24,760 bases of DNA from Bacteroidales bacterium (GTDB lineage Bacteria > Bacteroidota > Bacteroidia > Bacteroidales > UBA932). Under the pieces are notes generated by a model, which was not told the DNA's origin, made no database searches, and was given only the letters and a program-made list of their open reading frames with translations. Made by a program: the position numbers and the translations under genes. This document shows positions 1 through 9,400 of this stretch, in pieces. The stretch spans positions 1 through 24,760 of the forward strand of contig JAFXUS010000076.1 of assembly GCA_017535125.1 (NCBI GenBank). Reading direction: 5' to 3'. The first letter of the stretch is position 1, and each line of letters begins with the position of its first letter.

Positions 1-1
1 C

Positions 2-1420
<1,419 letters not shown>

Positions 1421-1423
1421 GAG

Positions 1424-1446
1424 ATTCGCCGGTCAAGCCGGCGAAT
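1424..1446. repeat. Short palindromic repeat, copy 1
   Basis: Perfect 9-bp inverted repeat ATTCGCCGG / CCGGCGAAT with a 5-base loop TCAAG, directly behind the dnaK stop. With its flanks (AGATTC...GAATGAC) it matches, on the other strand, the element at 9534-9554: same outer bases, same CAAG/CTTG loop, paired changes in the stem. REP-like dispersed palindromes of this form occur in many bacterial genomes; the assignment to such a family is inference. Confidence 0.6.
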
Positions 1447-1452
1447 GACGAC

Positions 1453-1484
1453 AAAAGGCAGCCAATCGGCTGCCTTTTCTTTTT
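1453..1484 (+). terminator. Rho-independent terminator of dnaK
   Basis: A perfect 11-bp stem (AAAAGGCAGCC at 1453-1463 with GGCTGCCTTTT at 1468-1478), loop AATC, then a run of T interrupted once by C. It lies 33 bases behind the dnaK stop codon. Confidence 0.9.
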
Positions 1485-1485
1485 G

Positions 1486-1520
1486 ACAAAAATAACGGCT
1501 CGCAGTTGCGGGCCGTTATT
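1486..1520 (-). terminator. Rho-independent terminator of rpsU
   Basis: Read on the minus strand, AATAACGGC (1520-1512) pairs with GCCGTTATT (1499-1491), followed by T residues. The loop region holds a smaller CGCA/TGCG stem. It lies 25 bases behind the rpsU stop, so this convergent junction has one separate terminator per strand. Confidence 0.82.
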
Positions 1521-1544
1521 ATATTGATAAGGTGCAGGGGAGAA

Positions 1545-1736
1545 TTACTCCTCCTCCAGACGCAGGTGCTGTACGTAGATAGCCTTCTGCTTCGCAATGC
1601 GGCGGATCTCCGACGGCTTCTGGAAGTTCTTGCGGGAACGCATCTCGCGGACGGCTCCGGTCTTCTCGAATTTACGCTTGAACTTTTTGAGCGCGCGCTC
1701 GATATTTTCGCCTTCTTTGACGGGAACGATGATCAT
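1545..1736 (-). CDS. rpsU: Small ribosomal subunit protein bS21
   Basis: Component of the 30S subunit near the 3' end of 16S rRNA. The 63-residue basic protein begins MIIVPVKEGENIERALKKFKRKF, which is the bS21 family start, and ends HLRLEEE. It is transcribed alone from a promoter in the end of the sirtuin gene and closed by its own terminator. In Bacteroidota, bS21 with bS6 and bS18 is known to hold the anti-SD tail of 16S rRNA, which explains why most genes lack an SD. This gene has a full-length SD, unlike its neighbours, which fits the feedback control of rpsU reported for Flavobacterium. Identity is certain; the control is inferred from the sequence and known biology. Confidence 0.96.
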   Translation of the reverse strand: MIIVPVKEGENIERALKKFKRKFEKTGAVREMRSRKNFQKPSEIRRIAKQKAIYVQHLRLEEE

Positions 1737-1744
1737 TGCTTTTA

Positions 1745-1754
1745 CACCTCCTTT
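1745..1754 (-). promoter_or_regulatory. Exceptionally strong ribosome binding site of rpsU
   Basis: On the minus strand the sequence AAAGGAGGTG is fully complementary to the usual 3' tail of 16S rRNA. The GGAGG core ends about ten bases before the ATG (GTAAAAGCA lies between). No other gene start in the window has a comparable SD, so the site most likely has a regulatory role rather than a general one. Confidence 0.85.
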
Positions 1755-1768
1755 TTTCTTTGGGGATG

Positions 1769-1798
1769 CAAAGGTAGCAATTTATTTTAACATTCCAA
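1769..1798 (-). promoter_or_regulatory. Bacteroidota-type promoter of rpsU
   Basis: On the minus strand a -7 box TACCTTTG (1776-1769) follows a TTG -33 box (1798-1796) with 19 bases between. The -33 box lies inside the last codons of the sirtuin gene. The predicted start of transcription near 1763 gives a leader of about 27 bases that holds the SD. Confidence 0.8.
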
Positions 1799-2486
1799 CA
1801 AATTCTTTCATTCCCTCGGTGGCGACCTTCTTGATATGGTGCACGCGCTTGTCGAAGAGCGTCACGTCGGCCGGATCGATCAGGTAGATCGGCGCTTCCG
1901 GTTGCGCGTAGCGGTACAGCCCGGCGGCGGGATAGACCTGCAGCGAGGTGCCCACGATGAGCACGATATCGGCCGCGGCCACCAGCTCCACCGCCCGCTC
2001 GATCTTGGGCACGGCTTCGCCGAAAAAGACGATGTGCGGGCGGTACTGCGCGCCGTTCGGCGCCTTGTCGCCCAGGTGGACGGCCTCGTAGCCGACGTCC
2101 ACGACATATTTCTCGGAGAACCCGTCATAGTCGTTGCAGGTGTTCTCCGGACGGACCTTGGTGGCCTCGCCGTGCAGGTGCACGACGTGCGTGGAGCCGG
2201 CGCGCTCGTGGAGATTGTCCACGTTCTGTGTGATCACGTCCACGGTGTAGTCCTTCTCCAGTCCCGCGATCAGCTTGTGCGCCTCGTTCGGTTCCACCAG
2301 GCGCAGCTTTTCGCGCTGCATGTTGTAGAAATCCAGCACCAGGCCCGGGTTCTGCGCCCAGCCCTCGGCCGAGGCGACCACCATCGGGTCGTAATTATCC
2401 CAGAGCCCGCCATTGTCCCGGTAGGTTCCCAGACCGCTTTCGGCGCTTACGCCGGCACCGGTCAGCACGGCAATTCTCTTTTTCAT
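1782..2486 (-). CDS. cobB: NAD-dependent protein deacylase of the sirtuin family (CobB-like)
   Basis: Sirtuins remove acyl groups from lysine using NAD+. The 234-residue protein carries GAGVSAESGLGTYRD (NAD binding), TQNVDNLHERAG, catalytic His105 in HLHG, and FFGEAVP and GTSLQVYPAAG of the Rossmann fold. It has a single cysteine, so the zinc-binding four-cysteine ribbon of many sirtuins is absent, as I recall for other Bacteroidota members. In the acyl pocket Tyr54 is kept (Tyr92 of E. coli CobB, Tyr102 of SIRT5), but the partner Arg is Gln57 and the pocket Ala is Asn25. Desuccinylase activity is therefore doubtful and acyl preference uncertain. The start codon overlaps the stop of the upstream ATPase gene (ATGA), so the two are probably translated together. 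Confidence 0.93.
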   Translation of the reverse strand: MKKRIAVLTGAGVSAESGLGTYRDNGGLWDNYDPMVVASAEGWAQNPGLVLDFYNMQREKLRLVEPNEAHKLIAGLEKDYTVDVITQNVDNLHERAGSTHVVHLHGEATKVRPENTCNDYDGFSEKYVVDVGYEAVHLGDKAPNGAQYRPHIVFFGEAVPKIERAVELVAAADIVLIVGTSLQVYPAAGLYRYAQPEAPIYLIDPADVTLFDKRVHHIKKVATEGMKEFVGMLK

Positions 2487-3640
2487 TCGAGCGGCATGTT
2501 AAAGAAATACTTGCGTACCCAGTATTCGAAGAGGGGATCCAGCAGGGCCGGATTCTCGTTTTCGTCGAAGAACACGATCTCCTTCTTGCAGAGGGCGTCC
2601 TTGAGCCGCCGCACGTTGGCCGAGGAGTGGAGGTCGTAGCGGCGGATGATTTCCGCGCTGCTGAAGCGCTTGTGGCCGTCCAGGATGGCGCGCAGCAGGC
2701 ACACCTGGAAGGTGGTCAGGTCGTCCATCATGGCGACGAAGCGGCCCTCGTGGATGGCGATCAGGTTGCCCAGCGCATCGTTCAGCGTCTGCTCCATGAT
2801 GTAGCCGCGCGAAAGCGAGTCGCAGATGGCGCTGAAATGGTTGATATACCAAATGTTGCCGCGGAAGAGCCGGCACACGCCCAGCAGCAGGTCGCGGTCG
2901 ATGACCTTGCCGGTGGCGAGGAAGCTCTTCACGACGTGTTCGATGATGTCCTTGGTGTCGATGGGCGGCAGGTTGATGCGCTCGACCTTGCGCCAGAACC
3001 AGCGCTTGACGCCGAAGATCCCGTGCATCGCGTTCACCTGCGAGCCCAGGAAAACATAGGCGGCGCAGCCGGCGAGCTCCGGCGGCAGGGTCTTGAAGAC
3101 CTCCTCCAGCAGCTGGCAGGCGCGGTCGCCGTCTTCCGTCAGCATGACGTTCTGGAACTCGTCGATCACGACGATGCGGCGCACGCCCGTCTGGCGGCCG
3201 ATGCGGTAGGGGAGCAGGAAGGCGGCGCGCAGGTCTTCGTCGTCCGGCGTGCCGGACCAGCTGAGGATTTCGCCGAAGGCGCCGTAGCGACTCTCGTCAA
3301 ATGCGAAATGCGTTCCTGCGAGCAGTTCCGCTGCCGCCTGGGCATAGTCGTCGGGGCTGTGGCCGGCGGTCTGGATCGCGCAAGACGCGAGGCGCAGCGC
3401 GAACGCGGACAGCGTCCGGACGTCCAGCAGGCTCAGCTGCACGGGCTCGAAGCGGGCCCCGGAGGACTTCATGGTGTAGAAGCCCTGCTGCACGAGCGAC
3501 TTGCGGCCCGTTTTCGGGGGCTCATAGACGACCACGTTCTCTCCCTGGCCGAGGAGGTTGGCGAATGCGCGGACTTCCGGCTCGCGTCCGAAGAACTGCT
3601 TGCCGGTAACCGGCTTATTGTACGGGAAATTCGAGTCCAT
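2483..3640 (-). CDS. AAA-type ATPase with C-terminal winged-helix region
   Basis: A 385-residue cytoplasmic protein resembling the 'archaeal ATPase' (ATPase_2-like) group found widely in Bacteroidota; its cellular role is not known to me. Visible parts: N-terminal GKQFFGREPEV, a P-loop region YEPPKTGRKSLVQQ near residue 45, Walker B VIDEFQNV near residue 160, a sensor-like VFLGSQ, and from about residue 315 a winged-helix-like part (LRAILDGHKRFSSAEIIRRYDL). The P-loop departs from GxxxxGK[ST]: an Arg sits between Gly and Lys and the first Gly is Glu, so ATP hydrolysis is not assured. It is the first gene of a two-gene operon with the sirtuin, from which it differs by a 4-base ATGA overlap. 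A strong promoter lies immediately before the ATG. Confidence 0.8.
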   Translation of the reverse strand: MDSNFPYNKPVTGKQFFGREPEVRAFANLLGQGENVVVYEPPKTGRKSLVQQGFYTMKSSGARFEPVQLSLLDVRTLSAFALRLASCAIQTAGHSPDDYAQAAAELLAGTHFAFDESRYGAFGEILSWSGTPDDEDLRAAFLLPYRIGRQTGVRRIVVIDEFQNVMLTEDGDRACQLLEEVFKTLPPELAGCAAYVFLGSQVNAMHGIFGVKRWFWRKVERINLPPIDTKDIIEHVVKSFLATGKVIDRDLLLGVCRLFRGNIWYINHFSAICDSLSRGYIMEQTLNDALGNLIAIHEGRFVAMMDDLTTFQVCLLRAILDGHKRFSSAEIIRRYDLHSSANVRRLKDALCKKEIVFFDENENPALLDPLFEYWVRKYFFNMPLE

Positions 3641-3644
3641 GACA

Positions 3645-3675
3645 CAAAGTTAGAAACATTTTTGTTAGAAGCAAA
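3645..3675 (-). promoter_or_regulatory. Promoter of the ATPase-sirtuin operon, probably leaderless
   Basis: Minus-strand -33 TTTG (3675-3672), 19 bases, then -7 TAACTTTG (3652-3645). Only four bases separate the -7 box from the ATG at 3640, so transcription should begin at or next to the start codon. Confidence 0.82.
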
Positions 3676-3687
3676 TTCTCTAAAATA

Positions 3688-3719
3688 TTTGGTGGATAGG
3701 AGTTTTTTGCGTAAATTCG
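3688..3719 (+). promoter_or_regulatory. Promoter of rplU-rpmA
   Basis: -33 TTTG (3688-3691), 20 bases, then TAAATTCG (3712-3719), one base off the TAnnTTTG -7 consensus. It is back to back with the ATPase promoter. The predicted transcript starts near 3725 and gives a leader of about 90 bases. Confidence 0.65.
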
Positions 3720-3724
3720 CAGCC

Positions 3725-3813
3725 CAAAATAGAATTGATGACCGCTAAGCCATTGATAAAGAGCTGCCTTGCGGCAGACGCTTACGGCCGAAACTTTTAA
3801 TAAGTTTTACTTT
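3725..3813 (+). promoter_or_regulatory. Leader of rplU with a hairpin and a 20-codon upstream reading frame
   Basis: The leader holds a CTGCC/GGCAG hairpin (3764-3777) and a complete small reading frame 3738-3800 starting MTAKPLIKSC and ending at TAA 13 bases before the rplU ATG. Ribosomal protein leaders often carry feedback elements; that this one does is inference, and I do not match it to a named RNA family. Confidence 0.35.
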
Positions 3814-4125
3814 ATGTACGCAATCGTAGACATTGCAGGCCAGCAGTTTAAAGTGGAAGCTGGCAACGAAATCTTTGTGCAGCGGCTCGCCGATGCCAAA
3901 GGTGCTGACGTGGAGTTCGGCAAGGTGCTGCTCGTCGCTGACGGGAAGGCCGTGAAGGTCGGTACTCCGTATGTGAAGGGAGCCGTGGTCAAGGCCACCG
4001 TTCTCGATGATGACGCAAAGGCTGACAAGGTGCTGGTCTTCAAGAAGATCCGCCGCAAGGGCTTCCAGAAGCTCAATGGTCACCGCCAGAAGCTTACCAA
4101 GATCAAAATCAACGAAATCGCTTAA
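3814..4125 (+). CDS. rplU: Large ribosomal subunit protein bL21
   Basis: 50S protein that binds 23S rRNA with bL20. The 103 residues begin [20 protein letters not shown], the bL21 family start, and hold the conserved core [29 protein letters not shown] and the C-terminal [12 protein letters not shown] longer frame starts at 3769, but its extra 15 residues are not part of the family and 3814 gives the normal length. The upstream sequence is A/T-rich without an SD. rpmA follows after five bases, the usual rplU-rpmA pair. Confidence 0.97.
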   Translation: MYAIVDIAGQQFKVEAGNEIFVQRLADAKGADVEFGKVLLVADGKAVKVGTPYVKGAVVKATVLDDDAKADKVLVFKKIRRKGFQKLNGHRQKLTKIKINEIA

Positions 4126-4130
4126 GAGTT

Positions 4131-4391
4131 ATGGCACACAAAAAAGGTCAATCCAGTTCCAAGAACGGTCGTGAGTCGCAGAGCAAGCGCCTGGGTCTCA
4201 AGAAATTCGGCGGCGAGGTCGTGAAAGCCGGCAATATCATCGTCCGTCAGCGCGGCACGGTCCACAATCCGGACCGCAACGTCGGGATGGGCAAGGATCA
4301 CACCCTGTACGCCCTCGTGGACGGCACGGTGAAGTTCACCCGCAAGCGCGAGAACAAATCCTACGTGTCGGTGGTCCCGTTCGAGAACTAG
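4131..4391 (+). CDS. rpmA: Large ribosomal subunit protein bL27
   Basis: 50S protein whose N-terminus reaches the peptidyl transferase centre. The 86 residues begin [20 protein letters not shown], so there is no N-terminal pro-sequence of the kind cleaved in Firmicutes. [17 protein letters not shown] and [16 protein letters not shown] are the conserved core. It is the second gene of the rplU operon and is followed by a hairpin ending in T residues. Confidence 0.97.
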   Translation: MAHKKGQSSSKNGRESQSKRLGLKKFGGEVVKAGNIIVRQRGTVHNPDRNVGMGKDHTLYALVDGTVKFTRKRENKSYVSVVPFEN

Positions 4392-4413
4392 TCTCGGGGA
4401 CTGAAGTCGAATC

Positions 4414-4456
4414 AAAGGACCTGCATTCCGGGACGAGTGTAGGTCCTTTCATTTTT
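4414..4456 (+). terminator. Probable terminator of rplU-rpmA
   Basis: AAAGGACCT (4414-4422) pairs with AGGTCCTTT (4441-4449) over an 18-base loop, followed by CATTTTT. It lies in the 78 bases between rpmA and serS. I see no clear promoter between it and serS, so it may be leaky and act as an attenuator. Confidence 0.7.
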
Positions 4457-4469
4457 AAGAATAAGAACT

Positions 4470-5741
4470 ATGTTGACGCTCAAGATGCTTCGCGATGACC
4501 CGAATGCCGTCATCGAGAAATTGAAAATCAAGAATTTCGACGCGCAGCCGATCGTGGACAAGGTGCTGGAGCTCGACGCGCGCCGTCGCGCCCTCCAGAC
4601 GGAGAGCGACGCGCTGCTCGCGCAGCAGAAGCAGAAGGCGGCCGAGATCGGCGGCCTGATGAAGCAGGGACTCAAGGACGCCGCCGAGGCCGCCAAGGCC
4701 GAGGTTGCGGCGCTCAAGGCCCGTTCCGCGGAGCTGCTCTCCCGCATGGACGAGGCGGCCGCCGAACTGGAGAGCCAGCTCGTGCTGATGCCCAACACCC
4801 CGTGTGACCTCGTCAAGCCCGGCAAGGGCGCCGAGGACAACGAGGTGGTGAAGATGGGCGGTCCCGAGGTGCAGCTTCCCGAAGGCGCGCTTCCGCACTG
4901 GGAACTCGCGAAGAAGTACGACATCATCGACTTCGACCTGGGTGTCAAGATCACCGGCGCCGGCTTCCCGGTCTATAAGGGCAAGGGAGCCAAGCTGCAG
5001 CGCGCGCTGATCAATTTCTTCCTCGACCAGAATACCGCGGCCGGCTACAAGGAGGTCGAACCTCCGGTGATGGTCAACCGCGACTCCGGCTTCGGCACGG
5101 GCCAGCTCCCCGACAAGGAGGGGCAGATGTACCACGCCGAGGTGGACGATTTCTACATGGTCCCGACGGCTGAAGTGCCCGTGACCAACATCTTCCGTGA
5201 CGTCATCCTGTCGGAGAATGAGATCCCGCAGCGCCTGACGGCCTACACGCCGTGCTTCCGCCGCGAGGCCGGCTCCTACGGCAAGGACGTCCGCGGCCTG
5301 AACCGCCTGCACCAGTTCGACAAGGTCGAGATCGTGCGTGTGGAGAAGCCGGAGGATTCCTACAAGGCGCTCGACGACATGATCGCGCACGTGGAGTCCC
5401 TCGTCAACAAGCTCGGCCTCAAATACCGCATCCTACGTCTTTGCGGCGGCGACATGAGCTTCACCTCCGCCATCACCTACGACTTCGAGCTGTGGTCCGC
5501 GGCCCAGGGCCGCTGGCTGGAGATCTCCTCCGTCTCGAATTTCGAGACCTACCAGGCCAACCGCCTGCACCTCCGTTACCGCGACGCTGACGGCAAGACC
5601 CAGCTCGCGCACACGCTGAACGGCAGTTCCCTCGCGCTTCCGCGCGTCGTGGCCGCTCTCCTCGAGGACAACCAGACCCCGGACGGCATCCTCATTCCCG
5701 AGGTGCTTCGCCCGTATACGGGTTTCGCGCGAATCGACTAG
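4470..5741 (+). CDS. serS: Serine--tRNA ligase
   Basis: Class II synthetase that charges tRNA-Ser (and tRNA-Sec where present). The 423 residues are the normal length. An N-terminal helical arm for the tRNA long variable arm covers about residues 27-100 and is rich in Ala, Lys and Glu. Motif 2 is seen as PCFRREAGSYGKDVRGLNR followed by HQFDKVE, and motif 3 as NGSSLALPRVVAALLEDNQ; VPTAEVPVTN and the TPDGILIPEVLRPYTG end are typical. The ATG at 4470 gives the family start MLTLKMLRDDP. No SD is visible. Confidence 0.97.
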   Translation: MLTLKMLRDDPNAVIEKLKIKNFDAQPIVDKVLELDARRRALQTESDALLAQQKQKAAEIGGLMKQGLKDAAEAAKAEVAALKARSAELLSRMDEAAAELESQLVLMPNTPCDLVKPGKGAEDNEVVKMGGPEVQLPEGALPHWELAKKYDIIDFDLGVKITGAGFPVYKGKGAKLQRALINFFLDQNTAAGYKEVEPPVMVNRDSGFGTGQLPDKEGQMYHAEVDDFYMVPTAEVPVTNIFRDVILSENEIPQRLTAYTPCFRREAGSYGKDVRGLNRLHQFDKVEIVRVEKPEDSYKALDDMIAHVESLVNKLGLKYRILRLCGGDMSFTSAITYDFELWSAAQGRWLEISSVSNFETYQANRLHLRYRDADGKTQLAHTLNGSSLALPRVVAALLEDNQTPDGILIPEVLRPYTGFARID

Positions 5742-5754
5742 GTTGCCTGGCGGG

Positions 5755-5815
5755 GCCGGTTCGCGTAGCGAATATCCGGCCATCCCCCTTGAGGGGGTGC
5801 AGGGGGTGATGATCC
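5755..5815. repeat. Compound palindromic intergenic element
   Basis: Two inverted repeats in a row: GCCGG-TTCGC / GCGAA-CCGGC around GTA (5755-5780), then CCCCC-TTGA-GGGGG (5784-5797), with GGGGGTG repeated at 5802-5808. GTAGCGAAT appears here and again at 5832-5840. The form resembles REP-type elements; no other copy lies in the window, so a dispersed nature is inferred. Confidence 0.5.
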
Positions 5816-5867
5816 ATCGATGCCCGCTGCCCGTAGCGAATTGTTGAAAATAGTAAAAGGGAGAACG

Positions 5868-6434
5868 GTGGCGAATTGCAAGGAACGCGTGATCATGGGC
5901 ATCGATCCCGGAACCAATATCTTGGGTTTCGGGATCGTGCGCGTGGATGCCGCCGGCAAGCCCTCCTTCGTGGACATGGGCGTGGTGGACCTGCGCAAGA
6001 TCGACTCACCTTATGATAAACTGGAGGTCATCCACGAGAAAGTGGGGGCCTTGTGCGACCTCCATCACCCCGACGACCTGGCCATCGAATCACCCTTCTA
6101 CGCCAAGAACGCCCAGGTGCCCTTCAAGCTGGGCCGGGCGCAGGGCGCGGCGATGATCGCGGGCCTCAGCCGCGGGGTGCAGATCTATGAGTATGCCCCC
6201 CGAAAAGCCAAGATGGCGATCTGCGGCAACGGAGCTGCTTCGAAAGAGCAAGTTTCTTTGATCGTACAGCGCACGCTTGGCATTAAAATTGCAAATAAAT
6301 ACCTTGATGCGACAGATGCACTTGCTCTCGCGATGTGCCACTTCTACCAGCTGTCCAGCCCGCTTGCCAGCGCGTCGGCCAGCACTTCCTGGGAGAAATT
6401 TGTTGCATCCAATCCGGAGCGTATAAAAAAGTGA
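5868..6434 (+). CDS. ruvC: Crossover junction endodeoxyribonuclease RuvC
   Basis: Holliday junction resolvase that acts with RuvAB. The core reads MGIDPGTNILGFG (first catalytic Asp), DLAIESPFYAKN (Glu) and YLDATDALALAMCH (last two Asp), the complete acidic set. I place the start at GTG 5868, giving 188 residues that begin (V/M)ANCKERVIMGIDPG, close to relatives. An ATG at 5820 would add 16 residues with no family counterpart, coded by AT-rich codons (ATA, GTA, AGA) unusual here, and starting at the edge of the palindromic element; a third option is ATG 5895, which would cut the first strand. The outer membrane protein gene follows after four bases. Confidence 0.93.
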   Translation: MANCKERVIMGIDPGTNILGFGIVRVDAAGKPSFVDMGVVDLRKIDSPYDKLEVIHEKVGALCDLHHPDDLAIESPFYAKNAQVPFKLGRAQGAAMIAGLSRGVQIYEYAPRKAKMAICGNGAASKEQVSLIVQRTLGIKIANKYLDATDALALAMCHFYQLSSPLASASASTSWEKFVASNPERIKK

Positions 6435-6438
6435 TTGT

Positions 6439-9400
6439 ATGAAAAAAGCGAGAATTTTCCTGATGGTCGGGCTTATGCTGCTGGGTTTCAGCGGTTTCGC
6501 TCAGAGCCAGAACGTCGTAAAGGGTATCCTGCTCGACGACTCCACCGGCGAAGCACTTGGCTTCGCGACAGTCTCACTCACCCGTGACGGCCAGACCAAA
6601 CCGGCCAAGTACACCCTGTCCGACGACAAGGGTACGTTCTCCATGTCTTCGATCCGCAACGGCTCCTACGCCATCGTGGCGGAGTTGATGGGCTATGAGC
6701 CCTTCTCCAAGCAGATCGTCATCGAGAACAACAAGTCCATCGACCTCGGCGAGATCCGCATGAAGATCGACCGCGAGCAGCTGGAGGCGGCTGAAGTGTC
6801 CGCCATCGGCAACCCGGTCATCGTCAAGAAGGATACGATCGAGTACAACGCCGGTTCCTTCCTGACGACCGAGAACGACAACCTCATCGACCTGCTCAAG
6901 AAGATGCCGGGCATCGAGGTCGCCGACAACGGTACGATCAGCGTCAACGGCCAGTCCGTCAGCAAGATCACGGTGCAGGGCAAGACCTTCTTCCTGGACG
7001 ACCCGCAGGTCGCCTCGCAGAACATTCCCGCCAAACTCGTGAAGAAGCTGAAGGTCATCCGCAAGAAGTCCGAGCAGGCCGAGTTCACCGGCATCGATGA
7101 CGGCCAGGAAGAGACGGTCATCGACCTCGGTCTCACCGAGGGCGCCAACCTGAACGGTATCGTCGGCCGCGTCACCGCGGGCGTGGGACATGACCTCCCG
7201 AGCGAGAAGAACCCGCTGAACGACTGGCGCTTCTCCGGCAATGCCTTCCTCGGCAACTTCTCCGGCAAGACCCAGATCTCCCTCATCCTCAATGCCAACA
7301 ACGCCAACGTCCAGGGTTCCACGAACTTCTCCGGGAACATGATGGGCAACATGATGGGCGGTGGCGGCATGGGCGGCGGCATGGGCTTCGGCGGAGCCGG
7401 CGGCATCAACACCTCCTACATGGCCGGCCTCAACGCTGCGGCCGATCTCTTCGACGACCGGATGACGATCAGCGGCAACTACAATTACAACAACAACAGC
7501 AGCGTCTCCGAGCAGACCTCCAATACGATCAGCTACCTGTCCGGCATGAACCAGATGGTCGACAGCCAGAGCAACAACATCAACAACTCCAACGGCCACA
7601 ACTTCGGCCTCCGTCTGGAGCACAAGTTCTCTGAGAACACGTCCATCATCTTCGAGCCGCGCGTCCGCTTCGGCGGCGGCAACTACGTGCAGCAGAGCGA
7701 GAGCTCGACCTTCCAGGACAAGGCCCTGAGCGGCGACTACAACAAGGTCAACTACGCGAAGACGAACAACAACGGCACCAACTCCAACATCAGCACCAGC
7801 GGTTTCCTCATGTTCCGCCAGCGTCTCGGCCTTCCGGGCCGTACCCTCACGGTGAACACGAACTTCAACCTGTCCGACAACAAGATGGACGCGCTGAACT
7901 GGAACAAGACGGACTACTACGCTGCCGACGGGCAGACGGTTGCATACAACAATGAGGTGAACCAGCACGCGGTGCAGGATCAGCAGAGCTACTCCGTCAG
8001 CACCCGCGCCACCTATACCGAGCCGCTCGGCAACTACTTCTACCTGGAGGCCAACTATTCCTACAACTGGAGCAAGTCCATCTCCGAGAAGAATACTTAC
8101 GACCTGCTTAACGGCGGTGTTCTGGATCCGAATTACTCCAATTCCATCATCAACCTGAACCGTCGCCACGAGTTCGGCGGCAACGTCCTCTACCAGGACG
8201 ACCGGATGCACCTCCAGGCCGGTTTCACTGCGATCCCGCAGTACACCTACAACAAGACGAACGCGCAGGCTGCATACGAAGACAACCGCTGGAACTTCTC
8301 CCCGACCGTCATGATGATGTTCGACCTGAGTGACAACGCTTCCCTGCGTTTCTTCTACCGCGGTCAGTCCAGCCAGCCGTCCACCTCGCAGTTGATGCCG
8401 GTTCCGGACAACACCAACCCGCTGCGCGTCACCTTCGGTAACCCGACGCTGACTCCGTACTTCACCCATAACATCAACGGTGAGTACCGCTACAGCAACC
8501 GCCAGAACTTCTCGTCCTTCAACATCCGGGCGAACGGCGGCTTCACGCAGAACCAGATCTCCAACGTGGTGATCACGGGCGCCAACGGCGGTCAGTACAC
8601 GATCCCGTTCAACGCTCCGACCACGGCCAACGCCGGCGTGAACTTCTTCAACAACATTCCGCTGGACAAGAAGGGTGTCTTCTCTCTCAACAACAATACG
8701 GGCCTCAACTGGCGTCAGTCCTTCGCCTATGAAGGTGTTGACGTGGACATGAGCAAGTACACCCAGTCCGACAACGGCTTCTATGAGTGGATGAACTGGT
8801 TCATCGACCAGTTCAACGATCCGGCCTACTACAAGGCCCACATCGTGGAGAACTACACCGACAACCTGAGCCTCAACGAGCGCCTGCGCATCACCTACCG
8901 CGGCATTCAGTTCCAGGCTTCCATCGGTGCCAGCACCAACATGAACCAGACCTGGTACACCCAGAAGGGTGACGCCGCGGCCAAGTCCACGCAGGCGGCC
9001 CGCAACTCCCAGACCTGGAGCAACGCCGCCACGGCCGAGCTCACCTGGAACTGGCTGCTGACCGGCATCTCCGTGACCGCGAACGCCAACTACCGCTGGT
9101 ACAACGGCTACACCACGCCGGTGGATCCCCAGCTCATCATCAACATGACCGTGGCCAAGTCCTTCGGCCCCGTCAACCTCTCCGTCTATGTGGCTGACCT
9201 GCTCGGCCAGTCCCGCGCCCTCTCGGTGCAGGACCAGGCCTCCCGTCATGTCGAGTCCGTCAGCAAGACGCTGGGCCGCTACTTCATCGTGTCCCTGGCC
9301 TACAACTTCGGCACCGTCGGCGGTCGCCGTGGCGGCGGCATGCGCGGTGGCATGGGCGGCGGACGCCGTGGCGGCATGGGCGGCGGCATGATGGGTGGCG

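Noticed and set aside
1511..1530. Similarity of GGCCGTTATTATATTGAT to the ends of the 110-bp palindrome
   Set aside because: Only a short partial match, part of the rpsU terminator stem; no central hairpin of the element.
1782..3640. ATPase-sirtuin pair as an antiphage defence system
   Set aside because: The sirtuin is a stand-alone deacylase type without fused effector parts, and the pair lies among ribosomal genes with no mobile element nearby. Kept only as an open question about partnership.
4392..4469. T-box or other riboswitch before serS
   Set aside because: Only 78 bases with one simple hairpin and T run; no T-box sequence or second structure is visible.
7336..7402. Tandem GGC/ATG-rich repeats here and at 9316-9450 as a repeat array
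   Set aside because: They are the codons of Gly/Met-rich protein stretches in frame, not a non-coding array; no CRISPR-type spacing.
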